64,000 nt of DNA from JARBUG01 sp035628915 (GTDB lineage Bacteria; Bacillota; Sulfobacillia; Symbiobacteriales; Symbiobacteriaceae): contig DASPIW010000006.1 in assembly GCA_035628915.1 (NCBI GenBank), forward strand, positions 6,239 to 70,238, written 5' to 3'. Within the stretch, counting starts at the first letter, position 1; the number at the start of each line of letters is the position of its first letter. Below the pieces are notes generated by a model that worked only from the letters and a program-made list of their open reading frames with translations, was not told where the DNA came from and ran no database searches. The position numbers were made by a program, and so were the translations under genes. Below, piece by piece: positions 41,153 to 49,225 of this stretch.

Positions 41153-41185
41153 CGTTCAACATGCAGAAGGGGGCATAATGTTTTT

Positions 41186-42886
41186 ATGGATAAGATCCTG
41201 CGTGTGAACGTAGGGAACCGAAGCATTAAGATCGAACCGGTCCCTGAGGCGTACTGGAACCTTGGGGGTCGGGCGTTGACCAGCCGCATCATCTGCGAGG
41301 AGGTACCGCCGACCTGCGATCCGCTCGGGGCGTACAACAAGCTTGTCTTCGCACCCGGTCTGCTCTCGGGCACGGTGCTTTCCAGCTCCAGCCGGCTGTC
41401 CGTCGGCTGCAAAAGCCCCCTGACAGGCGGCATCAAGGAATCGAACTCGGGCGGCCAGAGCGCCCTCAAAATGGCGATGCTCGGCTACAAGGCGCTGATA
41501 GTGGAGGGCGCCCCCGAAGGCGACGGCTGGTGGCTGCTGGTGGTGGAGAGAGACGGTGCCCGCTTTGAACCGGCAGACGAGTTTGCCGGCATGGGCGCCT
41601 ATGAAACCGCCGCCAAGCTGTTCGCCCGGTACGGCGCCAAGGTTGCCCTGAGCCTCATCGGCACCACCGGACAGCGGCTGATGAACCTGGCCGGCATCTG
41701 CAACACCGACCCGGAAAGCCGGCCCAGCCGGCTCAACGCCCGGGGCGGCCCGGGCGCCGTCATGGGTTCGAAGAAGCTGCTCGCCGTCGTCTGGAACGAG
41801 CCGGGCTCCCACCCGATCAAGGCGCTGGACGACGCCATGTGGAAAGACGCCGCTAAGGTCTACCTGAATGAAGTGCGCACCCAGCCGGGCACCTCGCAGC
41901 GGTTCCCGCAGTTCGGCACCGCGGCCGTGCTGGAGACCTGCAATAAACTTGGCGGCCTCCCCATCCGGGGCTTCCGGGTGGGCCAGGACCCCGCCACCGA
42001 AGCGATCAGCGGCATCCGGATGGCCGAAGTGATCAAGGAGCGGGGCGGCGAGACCACCCATTCGTGCATGACGGGCTGCGCCATCCAGTGCTCTAACGTC
42101 TTCGTGGACAAGCAGGGCAAGGAGATTGCCTCCTCCATGGAGTTCGAGACCAACGACCTGTTGGGCGCGAACCTCGCGATCTTCGACTTTGACGCCATCG
42201 CCGGCTTTACGTACCAATGCAACGACCTTGGCATCGACACCATCGAAACCGGCGGCTCGATGATGGTCGCCATGGAAGCCGGGCTGATTGAGTACGGCGA
42301 CGCTGACGGCGTGAACCGCATGTTTGAAGAAATCCGGGCCGGCTCGCCCACTGGCCGCATACTGGGCATGGGCGCCGGGCTCGCCGGCAAGGCGCTGGGC
42401 GTCCGTCGCGTGCCGGTCGTCAAGAACCAGACCATGTCGGCCTACGACCCCCGGGTCATCAAGGGCAATGGCGTCACCTTCCTGACCAGTGCCATGGGCG
42501 CCGACCATACCGCCGGCAACACCATCGGCTCGCAAACCGACCACCTCGATCCCAAGGACAAGGTCGCAATCAGCAAGGAAATGCAGATCGTCTGCTACCT
42601 GCTCGATATCGTAGGCTTCTGCAACTTCGCCCGCGGCCCAATCGCTGCGAAGCCGGAATCGTTCGCTCAACTGTGCGAAGCCCGCCTGGGCAAGCCTTTG
42701 CCGGTCTCCGAACTGCGCAGACTGGCCATCGACGCCAACAAGTGGGAGCTGGACTTCAACGTGCAAGCCGGCCACCCGCGCGTCGAGAAGCTGCCGGAAT
42801 GGATGCAGCAAGAGCCGCTGGCGCCGCACAATGCCCTGTTCGACGTCTCTGAAGAAGAGATGGCAAAAATGTGGGATGAGGAGTAG
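41186..42886 (+). CDS. Aldehyde:ferredoxin oxidoreductase (tungsten/molybdopterin)
   Basis: AOR enzymes oxidise aldehydes to acids, passing electrons to ferredoxin, with a bis-tungstopterin and one 4Fe-4S cluster. The 566-residue protein spans all three AOR domains. It starts ILRVNVGNRSIKIEPVP...NLGGRALTSRII. Cluster ligands are Cys294, Cys298 and Cys302 in SCMTGCAIQC, with a fourth in IVGFCNF. The pterin region includes ARGGPGAVMGSKKLLAVVW. It is slightly shorter than Pyrococcus AOR (about 605). It lies between the iron alcohol dehydrogenase and lutA with only five bases to the latter, so its acid product plausibly feeds LutABC. The MoaD-like gene two positions upstream may serve the cofactor. 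Confidence 0.93.
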   Translation: MDKILRVNVGNRSIKIEPVPEAYWNLGGRALTSRIICEEVPPTCDPLGAYNKLVFAPGLLSGTVLSSSSRLSVGCKSPLTGGIKESNSGGQSALKMAMLGYKALIVEGAPEGDGWWLLVVERDGARFEPADEFAGMGAYETAAKLFARYGAKVALSLIGTTGQRLMNLAGICNTDPESRPSRLNARGGPGAVMGSKKLLAVVWNEPGSHPIKALDDAMWKDAAKVYLNEVRTQPGTSQRFPQFGTAAVLETCNKLGGLPIRGFRVGQDPATEAISGIRMAEVIKERGGETTHSCMTGCAIQCSNVFVDKQGKEIASSMEFETNDLLGANLAIFDFDAIAGFTYQCNDLGIDTIETGGSMMVAMEAGLIEYGDADGVNRMFEEIRAGSPTGRILGMGAGLAGKALGVRRVPVVKNQTMSAYDPRVIKGNGVTFLTSAMGADHTAGNTIGSQTDHLDPKDKVAISKEMQIVCYLLDIVGFCNFARGPIAAKPESFAQLCEARLGKPLPVSELRRLAIDANKWELDFNVQAGHPRVEKLPEWMQQEPLAPHNALFDVSEEEMAKMWDEE

Positions 42887-42891
42887 ATGAA

Positions 42892-43647
42892 ATGCGCGTC
42901 TCCTTCTTCTCAACCTGCCTGGTGGACATGTTCTTCCCGGATATCGGGGTGAGCGCCATCCGGCTTCTACGGCGGCTGGACTGCCAGGTGGACTTCCCGG
43001 AAGGGCAGACCTGCTGTGGGCAGCCTGCCTGGAACTCGGGCTTTCGCGAAGAGGCCGAGAAAATGGCCGAAGCGATTATTCGGGCCTTTGCCGAAAGCGA
43101 GTACGTCGTCGCGCCTTCCGGCTCCTGCGCCGGCATGATCCGTTCCGTCTACCCGCAGCTCTTTGAGGGGCGGCCGGAACTGCAGGCTCAGGCGCGGGCG
43201 CTGGCAGCCAAGACCTACGAACTGTCCGAGTTCCTGGTCAAAATCCTCCGGGTTGACTTGCGGGAGCAGGGGGCGCACTTCGAGGGCACCGTGGCGTACC
43301 ATACCTCCTGCCACATGACCCGTGAACTGGGCGTGCGGGAAGAGCCCTTCCAACTGCTCGACCAGGTGGAAGGGGTGGTCCGCAAGGACCTGGAGCGGCC
43401 GGACCTCTGCTGCGGCTTTGGCGGCACGTTCTCGGTCAAGCAGCCGGAACTCTCGGTTGCCATGGCAGACGAGAAAATCGCAGATCTTGACGGCACGGGG
43501 GCGGGGTACCTGGTGGGCGCCGACCCCGCGTGCCTCATGCACCTCCGGGGCCGGCTGGAGCGCCTGGGGAAGGGCCAGAAAGTGCTCCACCTGGCCGAAC
43601 TGCTGGAAATGGCGACCCGCCCCGCCCGCAAGGAGGATCGGCCATGA
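42892..43647 (+). CDS. lutA: LutA-type Cys-rich CCG-domain protein, copy 2
   Basis: This is the second LutA in the window, with 251 residues. It opens RVSFFSTCLVDMFFPDIG, nearly the same as copy 1. Its CCG motifs are QTCCGQPAWNSG and DLCCGFGGTFSV. It overlaps lutB as ATGA and follows AOR by five bases, with GAGGAG before its start inside the AOR tail, so translation is coupled. In this operon LutABC would oxidise the hydroxy acid produced by AOR (for example lactate or glycolate) to the keto acid. The specific substrate remains inference. Confidence 0.94.
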   Translation: MRVSFFSTCLVDMFFPDIGVSAIRLLRRLDCQVDFPEGQTCCGQPAWNSGFREEAEKMAEAIIRAFAESEYVVAPSGSCAGMIRSVYPQLFEGRPELQAQARALAAKTYELSEFLVKILRVDLREQGAHFEGTVAYHTSCHMTRELGVREEPFQLLDQVEGVVRKDLERPDLCCGFGGTFSVKQPELSVAMADEKIADLDGTGAGYLVGADPACLMHLRGRLERLGKGQKVLHLAELLEMATRPARKEDRP

Positions 43648-45056
43648 GCGCGATGAGAGACCGCGTCCAGCGACAGCTGGAGAAAGTGTCACAGCGTACA
43701 GCAGTAGCCAAGGCGACCCGCCACCACTATCACACCCGGCGCAAGCAATGGGCCAAAATGGCCGAGGATGGCCGGCTCCAGTCCCTGCGGGACTGGGTGC
43801 GCGACGTCAAGAACCAAGCCCTTAACAACAACGACCAGGTCTTGGCCCAGTTCAAGGCGTCGCTGGAAGCCCGGGGTGGCCACGTCCACTTCGCCGCCAC
43901 CGCTGAAGATGCCGTCCGGCAGGTCGTGGAGATCGCCACGGCCCACGGCGCCAGGCTGGCTGTAAAGGCCAAGTCCATGGCCTCGGAAGAGATTCACCTC
44001 AACCCGGCCCTGGAGAAGGCGGGCATCGAGCCAGTGGAGACCGATCTGGGCGAGTACATCGTCCAGCTGGCGGGACAGCCCCCGGTCCACATCGTCGGGC
44101 CGGCGCTCCACATGACCCGGTACGACGTCGCCGAACTGTTTGAGGAGAAGCTCGGCGAACCGATGTCCACCGACCCGGAAGCCCTGACGGCCGTTGCCCG
44201 CCGCGTGCTGCGCGAGAAATTCCTCCAGGCGGACATCGGCATTACCGGCGGCAACGCGGGCATCGCCGAGACCGGCACGGTCGTCCTGTTCACCAACGAG
44301 GGCAACGGGCGCATGGTCACCAGCCTGCCGCGGGTGATGGTGACGGTAATCGGTCTGGAGAAAATGGTTGCCACCTGGGCTGATTTCGAGCCGATACTGA
44401 CCCTGCTGCCCCGCTCTGCCACAGGCCAGAACTCCACCGTCTACGTCAGCGCCATCACGGGGCCCCGGCGCCCGGGCGAAATCGACGGCCCGGAAGAGCT
44501 GCATGTCATCGTGCTCGACGCCGGCCGGTCGAAGCTGCTGGGCACCAAGTATCAGGATGCGCTGCGCTGTTTCCGCTGCGGCGCCTGCCTCAACTGCTGC
44601 CCGGTCTTCCGGCAGCTGGGCGGCCACGCCTACGGCACTACGTACGGCGGCCCCATCGGCGTTACCATTACCCCGCTCATGAAGGGCTTCATGGAGCATG
44701 CCGACCTGCTGGACGCCTGCAGCCTGTGCGGCGCCTGCACCGAGGCCTGCGCCGTGCAGGTTCCGCTGCATCACTTTATCCGCGACCAGAAGGAGGAGCG
44801 GGCGCAGAGCGCCTACACCTCCGGCATGGAGCGGTTCCTGTTCCGGGCGTGGAGTTGGGCCTGGTCCTCGCCGGGGCGCTATCGCCTGGTGGCCAGGCTG
44901 GCCAAGTGGCTTTCCCGGCCGTTTACCAAGAACGGTTACCTGACCTGGCATCCGGGCCCGCTGGGCGCCTGGGGCGCTGGACGGGAGTTCCCGGCCCCGG
45001 CCGCGCGCTCACTGCGCGACCGGTGGGAAGAGCTGGAGCGGGAGGTGAACCCGTAA
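43644..45056 (+). CDS. lutB: LutB-type LUD/iron-sulfur protein, copy 2
   Basis: This is the second LutB, with 470 residues. The LUD domain shows AVKAKSMASEEIHLN and ETDLGEYIVQLAGQPPVHIVGPA. Two ferredoxin motifs follow, CFRCGACLNCCPVFRQ and CSLCGACTEACAVQV. The first has the vicinal NCC variant instead of NVC in copy 1. The second ends CAVQ where copy 1 has CPMG. The ATG at 43644 has AGGAGG upstream and overlaps the lutA stop. Its own stop overlaps the lutC start as TAATG. The two LutB copies are clearly paralogous but diverged. Confidence 0.95.
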   Translation: MSAMRDRVQRQLEKVSQRTAVAKATRHHYHTRRKQWAKMAEDGRLQSLRDWVRDVKNQALNNNDQVLAQFKASLEARGGHVHFAATAEDAVRQVVEIATAHGARLAVKAKSMASEEIHLNPALEKAGIEPVETDLGEYIVQLAGQPPVHIVGPALHMTRYDVAELFEEKLGEPMSTDPEALTAVARRVLREKFLQADIGITGGNAGIAETGTVVLFTNEGNGRMVTSLPRVMVTVIGLEKMVATWADFEPILTLLPRSATGQNSTVYVSAITGPRRPGEIDGPEELHVIVLDAGRSKLLGTKYQDALRCFRCGACLNCCPVFRQLGGHAYGTTYGGPIGVTITPLMKGFMEHADLLDACSLCGACTEACAVQVPLHHFIRDQKEERAQSAYTSGMERFLFRAWSWAWSSPGRYRLVARLAKWLSRPFTKNGYLTWHPGPLGAWGAGREFPAPAARSLRDRWEELEREVNP

Positions 45057-45622
45057 TGTCCGATCTCCTCATCCAGCAATTCGAGGCGGCACTGAAGGAT
45101 CTGGTTACGCCCTTAGTAACGGTGGAGAGCCCCGCCGAAGCTGTCGCTGCAGTCCTGGACGCCCTGCACAGGCGAGAAGTGACCGAAGTGGTCGCCTGGG
45201 CCGATCCGCTCCTGGACGCCATCGGGCTGCCCGGGGCGGCAAGGCAGGCGGGCGTCGCCTGGGTGGCGGCAACGCCGGACGCCGACCCGACGGAACTGCG
45301 GGCCACGGCGGCCCGGGCCGGGGCCGGGGTCACGGGCGCCGACTTCGCGGTCGCCGAAACCGGTACGCTGGCGCTCCTCAGCGGCCCCGGCAAGCCCCGG
45401 ATGGTCAGCCTGCTGCCGCCGCTGCACATCGCAGTGGTGCGGCGGGAGCGGCTGCTGGCCAATCAGGCGGCCCTGTGCAAGGAGTTGGTGCGACTGGCCG
45501 CCGCGGGTGAAACGCCTTCGTCGGTCAACCTGATCACCGGCCCCAGCCGCACGGCGGATATCGAACACATTCTCGTCCGCAAGGTGCACGGCCCCGGGGA
45601 GCTGCTGGTCATCCTGATGTGA
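45056..45622 (+). CDS. lutC: LutC-type LUD-domain protein, copy 2
   Basis: This is the last gene of the sigma-54 operon, with 188 residues. It has the LUD pattern GADFAVAETGTLALLSGPGKPRMVSLLPP and the end TGPSRTADIEHILVRKVHGPG, which matches copy 1 (SRTGDIESMLLQGIHGPG). The ATG overlaps the lutB stop by one base (TAATG). A bidirectional hairpin follows. With lutA and lutB it completes a second hydroxy-acid oxidase complex in this window. Confidence 0.93.
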   Translation: MSDLLIQQFEAALKDLVTPLVTVESPAEAVAAVLDALHRREVTEVVAWADPLLDAIGLPGAARQAGVAWVAATPDADPTELRATAARAGAGVTGADFAVAETGTLALLSGPGKPRMVSLLPPLHIAVVRRERLLANQAALCKELVRLAAAGETPSSVNLITGPSRTADIEHILVRKVHGPGELLVILM

Positions 45623-45637
45623 TCTCACCAAAAATGA

Positions 45638-45675
45638 GAATGGCGGCGCACGCGTGTGCACCGCCATTCTTTATT
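45638..45675. terminator. Bidirectional terminator after the second lutC
   Basis: AGAATGGCGG pairs with CCGCCATTCT, extended by GCAC/GTGC around a small loop, and is followed by TTTATT on the plus strand. It separates the sigma-54 operon from the convergent lipoprotein gene. Confidence 0.85.
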
Positions 45676-46510
45676 GCTTGATCACCTCGATACGCTGCTT
45701 CAGCTGCCAGGCGCCGTCCTGCATGCTGTAGTCCCCCAGTTCCAGCCAGTAGCGGCCTGGAGGGGCCTTGGAAGCATCGAGTTCAACAACAAAGCTGCCC
45801 CAGTTGGGGCCCATGCCTCCCGCGCTGGTACCGTGGGTCTCTGCCACGACCTTCCCTGCCGGATCTACGAGCCGCAGGTTGAGAGTCCCTTCGAACAGGT
45901 TGGCCGCAAAGCCGGATATGGAAACGCGATTACCCACCGTGGCGCCCGGGACCGGCTGCACGATGACGCCGGAGCCCTTCGCCGGCAGGGCCGGCAGCGG
46001 CAGGTTGTGCGGGTTGTTCAAGTGCGGCAGCAAGGAGTACTTCAGGTCGAAGGTGATCGGTTTTTCCGTGGCGGGAATGGAGGAAAGCGCCACCGGCTGG
46101 GCGCGCTGCTTCTCCGTGCAGTGGAAGCTTGCCGTGGCCTGAATGCCCTGGTTCTCCGGAAGCGTTTTCACCGACCAGAAGGAGAGCGAGGCCGCTTCCG
46201 GGCAGATTTCCGGTGCCGCTACCAGCAGGTAGGTACGACCGCCATGGTTCAGCGCGGCACCGATGGGCACGTTGCGGAGCTTGCCTGCCCAGTCCTGTAC
46301 AGCCTGCGGCGCATGTGCCAATTCCTCATGCCGGTACTGGAGATCATCCGCCGCAGCCGGGGCGTCCACGGCCGGCGGCGGCGTGGGCGGAACCGGATCG
46401 GCCGGCGCCGGTGCGGGGGCAACCGGTGCGGGGGGTGGCGTGCTGCACCCGACGAACAGCAGGCCGCCACAGGTAAGCAAGCTGGCGGCAAGCCGTCTCC
46501 AGCGTGCCAT
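45671..46510 (-). CDS. Lipoprotein with Gmad2 (immunoglobulin-like, germination-associated) domain
   Basis: This is a surface lipoprotein of 279 residues. It has a signal with lipobox FVGC (Cys22), a Pro/Ala-rich linker (about 24-55), and a middle domain containing GGRTYLLVAAPEICPEAASLSF. A C-terminal Gmad2 domain (about 185-279, VIVQPVPGATVGNRVSISGFAANLFEGTL) ends in a beta-rich region. Gmad2 domains occur in Firmicute spore-germination and envelope proteins. The ATG at 46510 has GAGGTG upstream. No germination gene is adjacent. The function is unknown beyond an envelope role. Confidence 0.82.
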   Translation of the reverse strand: MARWRRLAASLLTCGGLLFVGCSTPPPAPVAPAPAPADPVPPTPPPAVDAPAAADDLQYRHEELAHAPQAVQDWAGKLRNVPIGAALNHGGRTYLLVAAPEICPEAASLSFWSVKTLPENQGIQATASFHCTEKQRAQPVALSSIPATEKPITFDLKYSLLPHLNNPHNLPLPALPAKGSGVIVQPVPGATVGNRVSISGFAANLFEGTLNLRLVDPAGKVVAETHGTSAGGMGPNWGSFVVELDASKAPPGRYWLELGDYSMQDGAWQLKQRIEVIKQ

Positions 46511-46618
46511 TGTCAACACCTCCTGGCTGATAGACGATGGTTCTGTCGCCCCCGTCGCGCAACTTTCCCTTCGCGCATGCAGTCTCAATGCCAGACTCCT
46601 ACGATCGGGGGGCTTCCT

Positions 46619-47062
46619 GTGAAGATCAAGGGATATGTGCCCTACCTGACAGCCATCGCCATGTTGGGCGCCATCGCTCTATTCATGGGCTGGCAATGGT
46701 ACGCTACACAGGAAGCCCTGCTGGAAAGCCAGCAGAAACACAATGCCCGTGAAGGTGGACCACCCTTCCTGGCATGTTCAGACCTGGGCGTCGCCGAGCT
46801 GAAAACTGCGGGCCTCAGCGATCCCCTTGCAGACGTGATTGCGGACCTTGAAACGCGCACTGACTTGGTGCCTTTCCGTCCGATTGGCGGCGGGCAGACA
46901 CGGATCGGTGCGTGGCTTATCAACTGCAACTGGGTTCTGGCATCGGTCGGCGATGGCCATAAGACCATATTGGCAGTCCTGCGGTACGAGGTCAAGGATG
47001 GCAAGATCAACTGGACGGTGCTTGCGGCTGAACCAGATCCGGCCACGGCCGGTCGTCCGTAG
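46619..47062 (+). CDS. Hypothetical single-pass membrane protein
   Basis: I do not recognise this 147-residue protein. It begins with a basic residue pair and one hydrophobic helix (YVPYLTAIAMLGAIALFMGWQWY), followed by a soluble domain presumably outside the cell. Two cysteines lie in FLACSDLG and LINCNWVL. GTG 46619 has GGGGGG upstream. A much longer frame runs through here but antisense to the lipoprotein gene, so only this part is credible. It is divergent from the lipoprotein and ends at a strong hairpin. Confidence 0.72.
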   Translation: MKIKGYVPYLTAIAMLGAIALFMGWQWYATQEALLESQQKHNAREGGPPFLACSDLGVAELKTAGLSDPLADVIADLETRTDLVPFRPIGGGQTRIGAWLINCNWVLASVGDGHKTILAVLRYEVKDGKINWTVLAAEPDPATAGRP

Positions 47063-47069
47063 CATTAAC

Positions 47070-47107
47070 GAGACCGACCCTGAGCATCCATGCTCAGGGT
47101 CGGTCTC
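47070..47107. terminator. Hairpin between the membrane-protein gene and the chemoreceptor gene
   Basis: GAGACCGACCCTGAGC and its exact complement form a 16-base-pair stem with a six-base loop between convergent genes. There is no T-run, but the stem strength and position suggest a bidirectional end. Confidence 0.65.
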
Positions 47108-47110
47108 TCG

Positions 47111-49066
47111 TCACGCTTCCGTGCGAAACTTGTTCGCCTCCCGATATGTGGCTTCTGCGATGCGCGCCAGCTCCGAGGCCGAGGCTGTCAGTTCCTCCGT
47201 GGCGGCTGCGTTGGACTGGGCGATCATGCTCAGGCTAAGGGCGTGCTGCCCGATGGCCGCCAGCGTTGTATGCTGCTGGGTCATGGCCGAGGTGATCCGG
47301 TTCAGCAACTCACTGCTCTCACGGGCAGCAGTCTCGATGCGGTTCATGTCCGCCGACACTTCACCCACGCTCTCCGCAGCCCGACGAGCCTCCACCACCG
47401 CCTGCTGAACCAGTGAGGCAATCTCCTGTGCCGACTGGGAAGCACTAACGGCCAGCTTGCCCACCTCTTCCGCAACCACTGCGAAACCACGCCCGTGGTG
47501 GCCGGCCCGGGCGGCCTCAATCGCCGCATTGAGCGCCAACAGCCGCGTCTTGTTCGAAATCTCCTCGATCACACCCGTAATCGTGCTGACTTGCTGGCTG
47601 CCGGTAGCAATGGAGCGGACCACCTCCACCAGGTGCTCCATCTTCTCACGCCCGGCACTGACTGCGGCCACCGTGGCGCACGATTTCTCATTAGCCGTCA
47701 CCGTGCTGGCCGCGATCTCCGCAATGGTCTGACCCGATTCCTGCACCGAAGAAGTGACCTTTTCGACGGTGGTCATTTGGTTGCCGGCGCCCTCAGCGAT
47801 CGCTTCAATGGCCTCGCTAATCTCGGCCGTAGCTTCCGCCACTGAGCCGGCATTGGTTCGAAGCGCCACAACCGTCTCCACCAAAGACTCAAGGGCCGCG
47901 TTGAAATTGCTGCACAGGGCGGCCAACTCTCCGGCTGCTTGCGTGCGTATCGGGTGGGTTAAATCGCCGGCGGCCATCGCCCTGCTTGAATCGACCATCT
48001 CCTGGAGGAGGACGGACAGGCGTCTTGCGGCTGTGGCGGCGTTTTCCTGCGCCTCACGGAACTTCCCTTCCGCTTTGCCCACGCCAGTCCCCTGGTGAAC
48101 GGCGAGACGACCTTCAGCAAGCGTGGCGAGTTGGGAGTTGAGCGCTTCGACCGTCGTCTCGATTTGCTCTGCCGCATTGTTCGCCGCCATCTTGATCCGG
48201 CCCAGTTCGCCCGGAAGGGTGGTGACGATGCGGCGGCCGAATTCGCCACGGGCCAGGCCGTCCAGCATCTGTCCCATATCCGCCAGGGCCACTTCAACGC
48301 CGTCCAGCGCCCGGTTCATCACCCTGGCGACAGCGGCCAGTTGTGACCGACCGTACACCTCCGCACGGGCAGATAATTCGCCTTGCTCAAACGCATCAAT
48401 AGCCCTGGTCAACTCGTCCATCGGCCTGGTGAGCCAGCCATACACAAGCCTGGTGATCGCAATCGTGACCAGGGCGCCTACCCCTGCCGCCGCCCAGAGG
48501 GCGGGAGCAGGCGCCCCGACCGAAGCCGCAGCCGCTACGCCCAGCACGACTAACAGAGGGAGGCTGGCCACGAGGGCAAGCTGACCCTTGGTGCCGAGAC
48601 GCTCGCCCAAGCTTGTCCGGCTGCGGATGGACCCCAAGGTATCCGGTGCCCGCTTTTCACCAGACCGGATGCTCCGGTAGATGGTTTCTGCCGCCTGAAT
48701 CTCGTCCCGTGCGGGCTGCTTGCGCACGGAGCGGTACCGGACGGTCTGTCCGTTCTGAACCACCGGTGAAACGAAAGCCTTTACCCAGTAGAAATCACCG
48801 TTGCTGCAACGGTTCTTTACAACTCCAACCCACCGTTCTCCGGCCTGGACCGTGCGCCACAAGTCGGCGAACGCCTCACGTGGCATATCCGGGTGGCGAA
48901 CGATGTTGTGAGGCTTGCCGACCAGTTCTTCTTCCGCATAGCCGGCCACCCGGCAAAAAGAGGCGTTGGCGGTAGTGATGACGCCTTTGAGATCCGTTTC
49001 CGAGATCAACCGTTCATCGGGGTGATAGCTGCGCTCCGTCTGTGTCACAGCAATAGCTGGCTTCAA
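47111..49066 (-). CDS. Aer-like PAS-domain methyl-accepting chemotaxis protein
   Basis: This is a chemoreceptor of 651 residues. The N-terminal PAS domain (about 15-120) contains KPHNIVRHPDMPREAFADLW and VGVVKNRCSNGDFYWVKA, very close to E. coli Aer, which binds FAD and senses redox state. Two hydrophobic segments (about 165-210) anchor it without a real extracellular domain. HAMP-type regions follow, then a signalling hairpin including NKTRLLALNAAIEAARAGHHGRGFAVVAEEVGKLA. It starts at TTG 49066, eight bases after AAGGAG. No che genes are adjacent. Aerotaxis or energy taxis is the best inference. Confidence 0.92.
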   Translation of the reverse strand: MKPAIAVTQTERSYHPDERLISETDLKGVITTANASFCRVAGYAEEELVGKPHNIVRHPDMPREAFADLWRTVQAGERWVGVVKNRCSNGDFYWVKAFVSPVVQNGQTVRYRSVRKQPARDEIQAAETIYRSIRSGEKRAPDTLGSIRSRTSLGERLGTKGQLALVASLPLLVVLGVAAAASVGAPAPALWAAAGVGALVTIAITRLVYGWLTRPMDELTRAIDAFEQGELSARAEVYGRSQLAAVARVMNRALDGVEVALADMGQMLDGLARGEFGRRIVTTLPGELGRIKMAANNAAEQIETTVEALNSQLATLAEGRLAVHQGTGVGKAEGKFREAQENAATAARRLSVLLQEMVDSSRAMAAGDLTHPIRTQAAGELAALCSNFNAALESLVETVVALRTNAGSVAEATAEISEAIEAIAEGAGNQMTTVEKVTSSVQESGQTIAEIAASTVTANEKSCATVAAVSAGREKMEHLVEVVRSIATGSQQVSTITGVIEEISNKTRLLALNAAIEAARAGHHGRGFAVVAEEVGKLAVSASQSAQEIASLVQQAVVEARRAAESVGEVSADMNRIETAARESSELLNRITSAMTQQHTTLAAIGQHALSLSMIAQSNAAATEELTASASELARIAEATYREANKFRTEA

Positions 49067-49120
49067 GGCACTTGCTCCTTCGATACGGTCTGGTTTATGG
49101 GAAGAATCGCTATAGCTACC

Positions 49121-49149
49121 ACGATATCCTTAAAGTAATTTGATGTCAA
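49121..49149 (-). promoter_or_regulatory. Candidate promoter of the Aer-like gene
   Basis: On the minus strand a perfect TTGACA (49149-49144) is followed after 17 bases by TATCGT (49126-49121). The -10 is imperfect, so confidence is moderate. Confidence 0.45.
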
Positions 49150-49182
49150 TGTATAGAAGAAGTACGCTTGTATGTGCAGTGA

Positions 49183-49212
49183 AAGGCGCCGGCTGTTCGC
49201 CGGCGCCTTGGT
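49183..49212 (-). terminator. Terminator of glnA
   Basis: AAGGCGCCGGC and GCCGGCGCCTT form an 11-base-pair stem with a five-base loop, 17 bases after the glnA stop. T residues on the minus-strand side are few. Confidence 0.75.
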
Positions 49213-49225
49213 TTGATCAATGAAC

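Noticed and set aside
41156..42913. 585-codon open frame on the minus strand
   Set aside because: It is antisense to the aldehyde:ferredoxin oxidoreductase and has no family features.
45656..46618. Long N-terminal extension of the frame ending at 47062
   Set aside because: This part runs antisense through the Gmad2 lipoprotein gene. Only the segment from GTG 46619, with its own ribosome site and membrane helix, is credible.
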